This document shows positions 51,171 through 60,294 of a stretch of 64,000 nt of DNA, piece by piece. A program made the translations under genes and the position numbers. Below the pieces are notes generated by a model that was given only the letters and a program-made list of their open reading frames with translations, made no database searches and was not told where the DNA came from. The stretch spans positions 310,001 to 374,000 of the forward strand of contig JAQTUE010000001.1 in NCBI GenBank assembly GCA_028710415.1. Reading direction: 5' to 3'. Numbering within the stretch: position 1 is the stretch's first letter; every line of letters starts with the position of its first letter. This DNA is from Paludibacter sp. Lineage in GTDB: Bacteria; Bacteroidota; Bacteroidia; Bacteroidales; Paludibacteraceae.

Positions 51171-51927
51171 CCGTATACCAGGTCTTGAATTCCGAAACAC
51201 GGGCTTTGCTGACAATAATTTTTTCGGGAACAGTGACAGTCAGGTTTATAGATACTTTGCTTCCAAACCAGATGGAGATATCCTTGATGGCTTTGTGGGC
51301 AACAATGTACTGGCGGTTGGCCCTGAAGAACTGCGACGGATCAAGCTGGGTATACAAGTCCTCGAGGGAATTGTCCATGCTGAATACCTGATGATCCTCG
51401 GTAATGATTTTCACCATCTTGTTTTCGGTATAGAAACAGGCGATCCGTTGGATGGCCAGCGGTATAAACTTATCTTTGTGGGGTATCAGGAAGTTTGACT
51501 TATAAACTGTTTTTGTTTGTTTGAATGCGGCAAGCACATTGGAGATCATGTCCGAATTGTCAATCTTCGTGGTCAACAGGCTTCGTAGTTTCAGTACCGC
51601 CCGTTCCAGGTATTTCTGGTTAATGGGCTTGAGCAAATAGTCAATGCTGTTTACTTCAAAGGCTTTCAGGGCATACTCATCATAGGCTGTGGTGAAAACA
51701 ACAGGGCTAGTGATCTGTACTTTTTCAAAGATAGAGAATGCCGAACCATCTGCCAGGTGAATGTCCATAAAGATCACATCTGGTGCCGGATTCAACGAAA
51801 ACCATTCAATGCTCTCTTCAACGCTTTGCAATCGGGCAATCACCTGAATGTCACCGGTAACCAGTTGAAGCATTCGTTCCAGCTTTTGACTGGCTACTTC
51901 TTCATCTTCTACAAGTACTGCGGTCAT
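51166..51927 (-). CDS. LytTR-family response regulator
   Basis: 253 residues. Receiver domain (1-120): acidic cluster VEDEE at 6-10, phospho-acceptor Asp55 in VIFMDIHLADG, Thr in VFTTAYDEYAL, Lys in SIDYLLKPI. LytTR DNA-binding domain (about 145-250): FLIPHKDKFIPLAIQRIACFYTENKMV and LDPSQFFRANRQYIVA, both typical. It overlaps the kinase gene by 4 bases, so the two are one two-component system. It lies downstream of the RND efflux operon on the same strand. Its stop codon abuts a 9-bp array. Confidence 0.94.
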   Translation of the reverse strand: MTAVLVEDEEVASQKLERMLQLVTGDIQVIARLQSVEESIEWFSLNPAPDVIFMDIHLADGSAFSIFEKVQITSPVVFTTAYDEYALKAFEVNSIDYLLKPINQKYLERAVLKLRSLLTTKIDNSDMISNVLAAFKQTKTVYKSNFLIPHKDKFIPLAIQRIACFYTENKMVKIITEDHQVFSMDNSLEDLYTQLDPSQFFRANRQYIVAHKAIKDISIWFGSKVSINLTVTVPEKIIVSKARVSEFKTWYTG

Positions 51928-53120
51928 AACAAATTGGTTTTAGTAGGTTCTAATTGTTTGATTAATGGTATTTCCACACAGAAAACATCGGTTTGAGTAA
52001 TGAGCACGTCTTTCTGAAAAAGGAGTTTGTAGCGCTCGGTCAGGTTTGCCAGGCCAATGCCGGTTCCGGGTTCATCATCATTCTTGAGTTGTATCGGATT
52101 TGTTACCCGAATGGTATCGTTCGGGGTAGTCTCGATGGTGATAATCAGCGAATGCCGGTTGCTGATCACATTATGCTTGATGGCATTCTCCACCAGCAAT
52201 TGCAGGCTGATGGGCATGATGTAATACATTCTGTATTTATCTTCAATATGATATTGAATCTGGAAATTATCACCATACCGTATCTTCATCAGGTTGGCAT
52301 ACGATTCGGTGAAATCAAGCTCTTCGTCGAGATGCATGATCTCCTTGTTGTTGATGGCATACCGGAATACCGATGATATATTTTCCACAAAATCATGAGC
52401 CTTATCGTCGTCTACCCCAATCAATCCATCGAGCGTGTTTAAAGAGTTAAACAGAAAATGAGGATCAACCTGGTTTTTCAATACCTCGTAGCGGATGCGA
52501 ATGTTTTCGACCATCAGTTTCTCGTTTTCGAGCAATGCCTCCTGACGTTGGAAGATGGATGAATACAACAAGGTAGATAACAATACAATAAGTACTACAA
52601 TTAAGTCCTTGATAATATTGGCTGTAATCTGAAAGTGTGGCGGAATAGGACTCCCCGGTAAAAACCGTATGGCCCCTTGCGAAAAAATAAGGCTCAGCAC
52701 AATGGCAATAGAAACAGAACCAATGATTAAAGTCCAGAACTTTAAACCTTTATTCCAGTTTACCTGTATTATTCTGAAATTAAAGCTGTAGAGCAAATAA
52801 AACAGGACAACATCTGTAATGAATGAGTAAATCAACCTGAATTCGATGGGCACTTCCATGTTCTTGTTGTTGTAGATATAACCCAGCAGCATGATTGCAT
52901 TCAGGATAACACTTAACGTCAGCGAAGATTTGATCGCGTTTACATTGGTAAACGGTCGAAATTTTCTGTTCTTCAATTGCTTGTAGCTTTTGCTGAACAC
53001 ATGCTCTGATGAGATACCATGACAAATGATTTCCCGCTTCCTGTAGTCCCTGGAAGTATGTTGATGATTGCCCTGTAGGGAATCATGTCCGGTTGTATTA
53101 TAAGCATTAAATATTGACAT
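51924..53120 (-). CDS. LytS-like sensor histidine kinase
   Basis: 398 residues. Four membrane helices (about 66-82, 97-115, 128-148 and 165-188) precede a coiled coil and a His_kinase (PF06580) domain: VLKNQVDPHFLFNSLNTLDGLIG, with the phospho-acceptor His221. The ATPase part has LVENAIKHNVIS (N box) and GTGIGLANLTERY (G box). The first 48 residues are polar and weakly supported; MSIF is the first ATG, but a later start near residue 40 is possible. The partner is the LytTR regulator, overlapping by 4 bases. Confidence 0.92.
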   Translation of the reverse strand: MSIFNAYNTTGHDSLQGNHQHTSRDYRKREIICHGISSEHVFSKSYKQLKNRKFRPFTNVNAIKSSLTLSVILNAIMLLGYIYNNKNMEVPIEFRLIYSFITDVVLFYLLYSFNFRIIQVNWNKGLKFWTLIIGSVSIAIVLSLIFSQGAIRFLPGSPIPPHFQITANIIKDLIVVLIVLLSTLLYSSIFQRQEALLENEKLMVENIRIRYEVLKNQVDPHFLFNSLNTLDGLIGVDDDKAHDFVENISSVFRYAINNKEIMHLDEELDFTESYANLMKIRYGDNFQIQYHIEDKYRMYYIMPISLQLLVENAIKHNVISNRHSLIITIETTPNDTIRVTNPIQLKNDDEPGTGIGLANLTERYKLLFQKDVLITQTDVFCVEIPLIKQLEPTKTNLL

Positions 53121-53224
53121 ATTCAGATTCTAAGTAATTGGAACAAATAAGTATCGTATTTTTTTGAGAAAAGACTTTAAATCTTTTCTGGTACTTATGT
53201 AACAGAAACTAAATAATGTCGTAT

Positions 53225-53405
53225 TCTTGTAATTTAAATAAGGGAATAAGGGTTAGATTTTTTTTGCTTAATATTTCTACTAAGGGGTAAAAAACAAAAA
53301 TAAGGTTTTTAATTTAAAACCCTTATATTTAGATGTTAACCCTTCGTAGAAAATCAAACTCCCACATGTTAAAACCCTTATTCGCTTATTTAGAAAAGCT
53401 GTTTT
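53225..53405. repeat. Foldback element, diverged copy 3
   Basis: Contains ATAAGGGAATAAGGG, TTTCTACTAAGGGG, AACAAAAATAAGGTTTTT and AACCCTTATTCGCTTATT in the same relative arrangement as copies 1 and 2. It fills much of the 414-base gap 53121-53534, otherwise gene-free. Confidence 0.6.
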
Positions 53406-53534
53406 AGTAGTATTTTTCAAGAAATATAACAGGACAATATATTTTTCCTACTACTTATCTTATAATTCTGACGATAAAAGTACAAAAAAACATCGACTAT
53501 CCTATAAAAGCAGAGCCGATGTTTACATTTTGGT

Positions 53535-56500
53535 TTATGCTAAGCTGGCTTCAAGTTGCCTGGCCTTTACCCTTTTGACCATTCTCTTCCTGCGCCGTGA
53601 TCGACTTTTGGATCCGAAACGATCGAAAATGTAATAGACCACAGGAACTACAATCAGCGTAAGGATCATGGAGCTGGCCAATCCTCCGATAATCACCCAA
53701 CCCATGCCGTTTTTCATTTCGGCTCCGTCACCCGAACCCAGGGCAATAGGCAACATACCAAATATCATGGCGAAAGTAGTCATCAGAATTGGACGCATAC
53801 GGTCTTTTCCTGCTTCAATCAATGCCCTGAAAGTGCTCAGGTTTTCTTCCTTGCGTATTTTGTTGGTGAAATCGACCAGCAGGATAGCATTCTTTGCCAC
53901 CAATCCAATGAGCACAATCAACCCGATGATACTGAATATGTTCAGGGTATTCATGGTCAGTGCCAGGGCAAGGAAAGCTCCGATAAGTGACAATGGAATG
54001 GAGAACAATACAATAAGCGGATCGGTCAGGGAGTTGTAAAGCATGACCATGATCAGGTAAATCAGAATGATAGCTGCCAGGAATGCAAAACCAAGACTCC
54101 CGAAAGCTGAACTTTGCTGTTCCATCATACCGCCCGGTTTAATGCTGACACCCGCCGGAATCTTTCCGGCAATGGCAGTCGTAATTTCAGAACCAACTGT
54201 TCCGGATGGACGGCCGATCACATTCGATTTTACAATGATGGAGGATATGCGGTCGGTACGTTCCAGAGCAGATGGACCTAAGCCGTAGCCTACTTCTGCA
54301 AACTGTTTCAGTTCAATCAGTTCTCCTTTTTTATTCACAAACGTCAGTTTGGATACATCATCTGATTTTGTACGGTCGAAGTTGTCAATACCAATGCGTA
54401 TCTTATATTCGTTGCTACCTTCGGTGTATTTCGAATTGTCATTTCCATTCAAGGAGGTACGTAGTGTAGAACCTACATCACTTACCGACAAACCAAGTGT
54501 TGCCATTTTCTCACGGTCGAGTTTAATCTGAACTTCCTGACGGGGATCATCGATCGAATACTTGGAATCGGATGTTCCCGGGGTACGACGAACGGTTTGC
54601 AGGATCATGGCAGCCGTTTTCTGGACCTTATCATAATCAGTGCCTTGTACAATTAATTGGATAGGTTCCGAGCCACCACCGCCCATAGAAGCTGCTGCAG
54701 CACGTGCCCTGACTCCGGGAATCTGTTTCATGATCATGTCTTTTGTCAGAGTAGCATAATCCGATACGCCCAATTTGCGTTTAGTTTTTTCCACCAGCTT
54801 CACGTTAATAGTCGTTACATTATTCTTGGTGGTGGTTTGTGACATACCTACATTGGTATACATGCTCTTTACTTCAGGTATGCTTTTGATTATTTTTTCA
54901 GCCTGCATGGTGATCTGGTTGTTCTGATACAAGGTCACCTGCGGATTCATATCCAGGGTAACGGTATATTCTCCCTTATCGGTATCGGGCATAAAAGCAA
55001 ATCCGATAAATCCTGTTGGAATCAATGCAAACGAAGCAAAGAAAAGAACCAGGGTACCTCCAAGGACGGTTGCTTTATGTTTTAATCCCCAACCCAGTAC
55101 ATTCCCGTACCAGTTTTTCAATGAGTCAAAAGTCCGTTCGATAAAGCGTGAAAAGCGTCCGGAGAATGTCTGTCGTGTATCATCGGGCATATTCCCAAAA
55201 CGTGACATCAAAAGCGGTGTTACGGTGAACGATACCAACAGACTGCACAGGGTGGCAATAACAATCGGAATTGCAAACTCTTTCAGGATATTCCCGATCA
55301 GCCCGCCGCTAAGTCCCATAGGAAGGAATACGACTACAATCACCACGGTAATGGCCATAGCGGTAAACATAATCTGCTTACAACCATCGATGGCAGCCTG
55401 CCATTTTGTTTTACCCATTTCCATGTGGCGGAACATATTCTCGATCACCACAATGGAGTCATCCACCAGGATACCTACTACCAGCGAAAGTGCCATCAAC
55501 GACATCATGTTCAGCGTGAAGCCCAACAGGTACATGCCAATAAACGCCGGAATGATGGAAAGCGGTACGGCTACCATAACGATCAGGGCACTCCGGATAT
55601 TGTGCAGGAAGATGAAACAAACCAAAGCAACAATCAGGATAGCCAGGATAAGGTCTTCAACGACTCCATCAGCCGACGCACGTGTAAAAACCGAGTCATC
55701 AGTGGCAATTTCAAATTTTACCTTATTTGAGGCATATTCTTTTTCAATAGCTTTCAATTCGGCTTTTGCCATGTCGGATACTTTGACAGCATTGGCATCA
55801 CTCTGTTTCTGAATGGAAATACCGATTGCATCACGTCCATCGATGCGGTTAATCAGTTTTTGATCGGCTATCCCGTCTTCCACTTCCGCTACATCCATAA
55901 CTTTCACTTTCCCACCATTGGGAGTCGTGGCAATGACTGTGTTGCTGAGTTCATTCAGGCTTGCATATTTAGCTGCCAGGCGAACGGAATAGACCGAAGC
56001 CGTGTTTTCAACATTCCCGGCTGGAATTTCCATGTTGGCAGTCTGGATCACCGATAACACCTGCAGTACTGATAACTTGTAGGCTTTCAGTTTCTCGACG
56101 TCAATGTTTACTTTGATCTGGCGTTCCTTACCACCACTGATTTGTACTGCACCTACACCCGGAAGCTTGGCCAGTCGTGCCTGGATACGGTCTTCTACCA
56201 GTTTGTAGAACTGGGTGGAGGGTAGGGAAGAGGAAGCAGCTACCGTCAGGATCGCTTTTTCATCAAGTGCCAGTTTATTGATCGATGATTCCTTGACATC
56301 GGTAGGGAGATTGGATTTAATAGCCGATATTTTACGCTGGGCTTCCTGCACGGCAAGATTGGCATCGGAACCGGCATTCAGTTCAATAACGATAACCGAT
56401 ACGCCTTCCATGGATGTGGAACTGATCTTTTTCAGGTTTTCGAGTGTCGACAGGGCGTCTTCAATCTTTTTGGTTACAGTGGTTTCTACTTCCGATGCAC

Positions 56501-56663
56501 CTGCACCGGGATAGATAGTCTGGACGGTAAGAATGGGCATCTCAAACTTTGGCAGTAAATTCAGGTTGAGCTGATTGAATGATATTAATCCTCCGAGTGC
56601 CAGCAGTGTAAAGATCACGCCGATGATCAAAGGTTTTTTTATGGATGTTTCTACTATATTCAT
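53535..56663 (-). CDS. RND efflux transporter (HAE1-type permease)
   Basis: 1042 residues, full length. It exports hydrophobic drugs or toxic compounds by proton antiport through the inner membrane. N-terminal helix, large periplasmic pore/docking domain (about 35-335), helices 2-7, second periplasmic domain, helices 8-12. The proton-relay pair is Asp401-Asp402 in VVGILVDDSIVVIEN. PLSIIPAFIGMYLLGFTLNMMSLMALSLVVGILVDD and, in the second half, SIIGLIVLIGLVAKNAILLVDFTN are classic HAE1 blocks. It is in one operon with the adaptor (360 bases upstream) and TolC. Confidence 0.96.
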   Translation of the reverse strand: MNIVETSIKKPLIIGVIFTLLALGGLISFNQLNLNLLPKFEMPILTVQTIYPGAGASEVETTVTKKIEDALSTLENLKKISSTSMEGVSVIVIELNAGSDANLAVQEAQRKISAIKSNLPTDVKESSINKLALDEKAILTVAASSSLPSTQFYKLVEDRIQARLAKLPGVGAVQISGGKERQIKVNIDVEKLKAYKLSVLQVLSVIQTANMEIPAGNVENTASVYSVRLAAKYASLNELSNTVIATTPNGGKVKVMDVAEVEDGIADQKLINRIDGRDAIGISIQKQSDANAVKVSDMAKAELKAIEKEYASNKVKFEIATDDSVFTRASADGVVEDLILAILIVALVCFIFLHNIRSALIVMVAVPLSIIPAFIGMYLLGFTLNMMSLMALSLVVGILVDDSIVVIENMFRHMEMGKTKWQAAIDGCKQIMFTAMAITVVIVVVFLPMGLSGGLIGNILKEFAIPIVIATLCSLLVSFTVTPLLMSRFGNMPDDTRQTFSGRFSRFIERTFDSLKNWYGNVLGWGLKHKATVLGGTLVLFFASFALIPTGFIGFAFMPDTDKGEYTVTLDMNPQVTLYQNNQITMQAEKIIKSIPEVKSMYTNVGMSQTTTKNNVTTINVKLVEKTKRKLGVSDYATLTKDMIMKQIPGVRARAAAASMGGGGSEPIQLIVQGTDYDKVQKTAAMILQTVRRTPGTSDSKYSIDDPRQEVQIKLDREKMATLGLSVSDVGSTLRTSLNGNDNSKYTEGSNEYKIRIGIDNFDRTKSDDVSKLTFVNKKGELIELKQFAEVGYGLGPSALERTDRISSIIVKSNVIGRPSGTVGSEITTAIAGKIPAGVSIKPGGMMEQQSSAFGSLGFAFLAAIILIYLIMVMLYNSLTDPLIVLFSIPLSLIGAFLALALTMNTLNIFSIIGLIVLIGLVAKNAILLVDFTNKIRKEENLSTFRALIEAGKDRMRPILMTTFAMIFGMLPIALGSGDGAEMKNGMGWVIIGGLASSMILTLIVVPVVYYIFDRFGSKSRSRRRKRMVKRVKARQLEASLA

Positions 56664-56699
56664 GTGTAAAATATTTTTAAACAGAAGTAATTGGAATAA

Positions 56700-56900
56700 A
56701 TGTCTTATTTTAAATTAGAGAGAATAGAACGCGTTTTAAATTAGAAAGAATAGAACGCGGATTCACGCAGATTTGGCGGATTTTAAAACGGATTTTAATT
56801 CCAACAAGTTGGAATTGATTTGTCTTATCTGATCAACTCCAACTTGTTGGAGTTGAATCCGTATTAAATCTTAAACATAAAAAGAATCCGTTTTATCAGC
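56700..56900. repeat. Paired AACTCCAAC palindromes in the RND operon
   Basis: Within the 359-base gap 56664-57022: a direct repeat of GAATAGAACGCG (56729 and 56748 on), AATTCCAACAAGTTGGAATT (56797-56816), and a 22-bp perfect palindrome CAACTCCAAC/GTTGGAGTTG (56834-56855). The AATCCG words flank both. Related palindromes are at 39288 and 62211. Confidence 0.75.
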
Positions 56901-57022
56901 TTAATCACTGATAATCAGCGTTATATTATTTAATAAATAGGGCACTATATCCTTTCTATACTTACATGGAACTTGTCCTGTCAGAACGGGACTCGTTTCA
57001 TACTGAAACAGTTGGATTAAAT

Positions 57023-58081
57023 TTAGTTGATAACAGAAACTTTTGAACCTTCGGTTAAGTTGATCTGACCATTGGTAACTACTTTGTCACCTTCGCCCAG
57101 TCCGGCAATTACTTCCAGGTTTGAATTGAAACTGCGGCCGGTAGTAATCTTTACAAGCTTAACTGTATTGTTGGCGACTACAAACACGGAAGGATCTTTT
57201 ACACTGCTCACAATGGCATCGCGGGGAATCATCAATGCTTTGCCACTTTTACCCATGTTCACGCTCACATTCACATACGTGCCTGCTTTTAGTTTGTCCT
57301 TGCCGTTGTTGGCAATCAGGATTTCAACCGGATAGGTATGCGAAGCACTGGCTTTCGGGCTGATGTTTGATATTTTGCCTTTGTAATCAGCATCAGGATG
57401 TACATCAGTAGTAACATTTATCTGTTGTCCCGGTTTTAATTCGTAGGCATTCGATTCGGATACATCCAGCACCACTTTCAGTTCCGAGATGTCGGCAATA
57501 CCTGCAACGACTGTGCCTGCATTCACATAGGCACCCAGTTCCGTGTTTTGCGAAGTGATATAGCCACTGAATGGAGCTGTAATTTTAGTATCATCCCATT
57601 GTTTCTTTGCATTTTCCAGTTGAATGGCTCCATTTTCGTAGGCTAAACGGATATCACGCAGTTGTGTGTCGGAAATGGCATCTCCTTTGCGCAATGCCTC
57701 ATAGCGGGCAAGATCTTCTTTGTTCTTAGTATAACTCAGTCTGGCATTATCATAAGCCAGGCGTTTATAGGTATCATCTATTTTAGCCAATACTTTTCCT
57801 TTTGCTACAAAATCACCCATTTTGAAATTTACCTGTACAATTTTACCGGCACTTTCCGAAGCTACATTTACTTCTTTGCAGGGTTGTGCGGTACCTACCA
57901 GTTCCAGGTTCCCGTTGGTTTCTTTCATTTCGGTTGAAGCAACTGTTACCGCTACGTTCGTTTCGGTTGTTTTCACCTGTTTGCGTTCATCAATGACCTT
58001 TTTGTTGGAAGCCAGTGTGAAAACCATGACTCCGAGTAGTGCAAATGTGGTTGCTGTTATGATTATCGTTTTCTTTTTCAT
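57023..58081 (-). CDS. RND periplasmic adaptor (membrane fusion protein)
   Basis: 352 residues. Membrane anchor/signal (about 5-24), then beta-barrel and lipoyl halves interrupted by a helical hairpin: GKIVQVNFKMGDFVAKGKVLAKID (first lipoyl half), LARYEALRKGDAISDTQLRDIRLAYENGAIQLENAKK (hairpin), TAPFSGYITSQNTELGAYVNAGT (second lipoyl half), and VVLDVSESNAYELKPGQQ with PVEILIANNGKDKLKAGTYVNVSVNMG (barrel). It links the inner-membrane pump to the TolC channel. It is 50 bases downstream of the TolC gene. Confidence 0.95.
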   Translation of the reverse strand: MKKKTIIITATTFALLGVMVFTLASNKKVIDERKQVKTTETNVAVTVASTEMKETNGNLELVGTAQPCKEVNVASESAGKIVQVNFKMGDFVAKGKVLAKIDDTYKRLAYDNARLSYTKNKEDLARYEALRKGDAISDTQLRDIRLAYENGAIQLENAKKQWDDTKITAPFSGYITSQNTELGAYVNAGTVVAGIADISELKVVLDVSESNAYELKPGQQINVTTDVHPDADYKGKISNISPKASASHTYPVEILIANNGKDKLKAGTYVNVSVNMGKSGKALMIPRDAIVSSVKDPSVFVVANNTVKLVKITTGRSFNSNLEVIAGLGEGDKVVTNGQINLTEGSKVSVIN

Positions 58082-58131
58082 ACCCTTATCGTATTTGTTA
58101 TCGATTATTTTATACTTTATTTACGTTATTC

Positions 58132-59487
58132 TTAGTTGTTGATCAGATTTTTAATTTCCCCATTGAGCGACATGATTTTTAATTCCGCTTCTTTGAAGTT
58201 GTATAAGGCTGACAGGTATCCTCCCTGGGCACTGCTCATGCTCATCTCATCCTGCAACAGGCTGCTCATGGCTGCCATTCCTTCGCGGTATTTGAGGGTT
58301 GTTTCCTTGTATACTTTTTCGGCCAGTTCCAGGTTTTGTTTCTGGCGACGTACAATACTCTTGTTGTTTACGTAGTTGTTCATGGCGTTCCTGTAATTCA
58401 TGCTGAAACTTTCTTTGGTACTTTCCAGGGTGGCCTGTGTTTTCTGTAAGTCAAGTGTTGCCTGGCGTACTTTAGATCTTTTCTCGAAACCATCGAATAT
58501 AGGTACCGCCAGGTTTACTGTGAAATTGGCATACGGATACCATTGGTTCTGTGACCCGCTTTTGAAATAGGTGCTAAAGTCATCCCGCAAACCCTGGTAG
58601 GCTGCTTGTCCGGATAATGACAGGGTAGGCTGGTACCCGTTGTTGATCATTTTTTTATTCAGCAGGGTGATTTCCTTTTGCGATTCGAGCAGGCGGATAG
58701 TCACATGATTTGAAAAATCCGATTGTAAGGCAGGTTCGTTTTTCAATAATTGCATTCCGGCTGTATCGGTCAGGACAATAGTTTGTTCCAGTGGAATATC
58801 GAGCATGTATTTAATCATGTTCAACTGTTGCTCCTGGGCAGCCTGGGTATTGCTCTGCTGGGTGTAAATATTCTCCAGGTTCACGTTCACCCGGTCCAGG
58901 TCGACCTGTTTGCCTACTCCGTTTTCCACCGTTATTTTAGTAATATCCCTCAGGCGTTCGGTGCGTGATATGTTTTCGTCAATCAGCTTGCGTTGTTCGG
59001 CAGTGGTCTGTGTCAACGCATAGAGTTTGGCTACTTCGAATGCAATTTCCTCGCTGGCTTTCTCGACGCTTAAATTACTTAGTTCCGCTGATTTTTTTGA
59101 TAACTGTAAAGCAGTCATTGCAGTCTGATTGTATAAAACCTGGCTGATACTCAGCATGCCGCTGGCACTGTACTGGCTTCCCATCTGTACCGCAATGCTG
59201 GTGCCGGGTTTTCCAAGGAATGCACCCGGAAGTACGGTGGTAGGGAGTGCCACATTGTCCGTTATACTGCCGCTGAAATTCACTTTTGGAAGCAGGATGG
59301 CGCGGGTTTCTTCAATCTTATACCTGCTTTTTTCATTGTCAATGCGGGCTGTCTTCACATTGATATTCTTTTTTACAGCCATTTGCACGCATTCCTGCAA
59401 GGATAACCGGGTTGTTTTGCTTTCCTGTGCAAAGCCACCTTGTATTCCCAGCAGAATAATCGCAATTGAAATAATCGTCTGTTTCAT
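58132..59487 (-). CDS. TolC-family outer membrane channel
   Basis: 451 residues with a signal peptide (cleavage after GGFAQ, about residue 20) and two OEP repeats: LSLQECVQMAVKKNINVKTARIDNEKSRYKIEETRAILLPKVNFSG opens the first, and the second begins near residue 265 (RLLESQKEITLLNKKMINNGYQPTLSLSGQ). The proteins trimerise into a beta barrel and alpha tunnel through the outer membrane. It is first gene of the operon tolC-MFP-RND; a -7-like TAATTTTG at 59513-59520 precedes it on the minus strand. Confidence 0.95.
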   Translation of the reverse strand: MKQTIISIAIILLGIQGGFAQESKTTRLSLQECVQMAVKKNINVKTARIDNEKSRYKIEETRAILLPKVNFSGSITDNVALPTTVLPGAFLGKPGTSIAVQMGSQYSASGMLSISQVLYNQTAMTALQLSKKSAELSNLSVEKASEEIAFEVAKLYALTQTTAEQRKLIDENISRTERLRDITKITVENGVGKQVDLDRVNVNLENIYTQQSNTQAAQEQQLNMIKYMLDIPLEQTIVLTDTAGMQLLKNEPALQSDFSNHVTIRLLESQKEITLLNKKMINNGYQPTLSLSGQAAYQGLRDDFSTYFKSGSQNQWYPYANFTVNLAVPIFDGFEKRSKVRQATLDLQKTQATLESTKESFSMNYRNAMNNYVNNKSIVRRQKQNLELAEKVYKETTLKYREGMAAMSSLLQDEMSMSSAQGGYLSALYNFKEAELKIMSLNGEIKNLINN

Positions 59488-59512
59488 AAATTTCCAATCT
59501 TATTTTATGGTG

Positions 59513-59520
59513 CAAAATTA
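59513..59520 (-). promoter_or_regulatory. -7 element of the efflux operon
   Basis: On the minus strand TAATTTTG, a perfect TAnnTTTG, 26 bases before the tolC start. No clear -33. Confidence 0.45.
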
Positions 59521-59599
59521 TGTTGAAAAACATGTTTTCTGATGTATAAAGTTACTGAAGTGGCAAATATCGAAACTGAAATTACTTTTTTGGGGAATA

Positions 59600-59960
59600 A
59601 ACGGTCGGAGTTCCGGGTTTGAAGAGTTTGGTGTTTGAAAGGTTTGAAAGGTTTGAAAGGTTTGGGAAGACGTTCTGTGTTCCGTGTTCTGCGTTCCGTG
59701 TTTTCAGGATTGGAGTATTTTGCAATTGGAATAATAAATCAGTTAACTTGTCAACCCAATCAACCAATTAACCAATCAACCTATCAACCAATCAACCAAT
59801 CAACCAATCACCCAATCAACCAATCACCCAATCACCCAATCACCCAATCACCCAATCACCCAATTAACCAATCACCCAATTAACCAATCAACCAATCAAC
59901 TAATCAACCAATCAACCAATTAACCAATTAACCAATCGACCAATCAACCAATTAACTGTA
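59600..59960. repeat. Reversed composite word element upstream of the efflux operon
   Basis: GTTTGAAGAG/GTTTGAAAGG words (59617-59665), CGTTCTGTGTTCCGTG heptamers (59672-59702), GTATTTTGCAATTGGAATAA (59715-59734), then about 20 CAACCAATC/CACCCAATC 9-mers (59750-59950). Same modules as 38150-38390 in reverse. The gap 59488-60294 holds no gene except the promoters. Confidence 0.85.
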
Positions 59961-60198
59961 ATTAATACTACATGAAATAGTAAATTTTAAGACTTGTTGT
60001 CGAATAAAATCAATTCCTGGAAATTTACCGGTCTATAAAATAAACTCTAAATCACAAACTGCACACTTAGAAAATAAAGGGACAAAAAAAATGTATAAAG
60101 ATTAAAATATTAGTCGTATTAATCATGTTAAATTCATTGATAATTAATAAGTTTGTAATTTCGTAAATTTAATTTAAATAATTAAATTAGTTTAAATG

Positions 60199-60228
60199 TT
60201 TGTAATGCCAATATATTTTATATATTTG
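60199..60228 (+). promoter_or_regulatory. Promoter of the sugar transporter gene
   Basis: TTTG at 60199-60202 and TATATTTG at 60221-60228, 18 bases apart. It is 66 bases before the start codon. Confidence 0.6.
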
Positions 60229-60294
60229 TCGTAAATAATAAAGGAATTGTAATAATATTACTACTATAACGGCAAAAATATAACAATACGAAAC

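Noticed and set aside
59635..59883. Frame with Asn-Gln-Pro-Ile repeats
   Set aside because: Generated by GTTTGAAAGG words and the CAACCAATC array; no coding composition and no neighbours supporting it.
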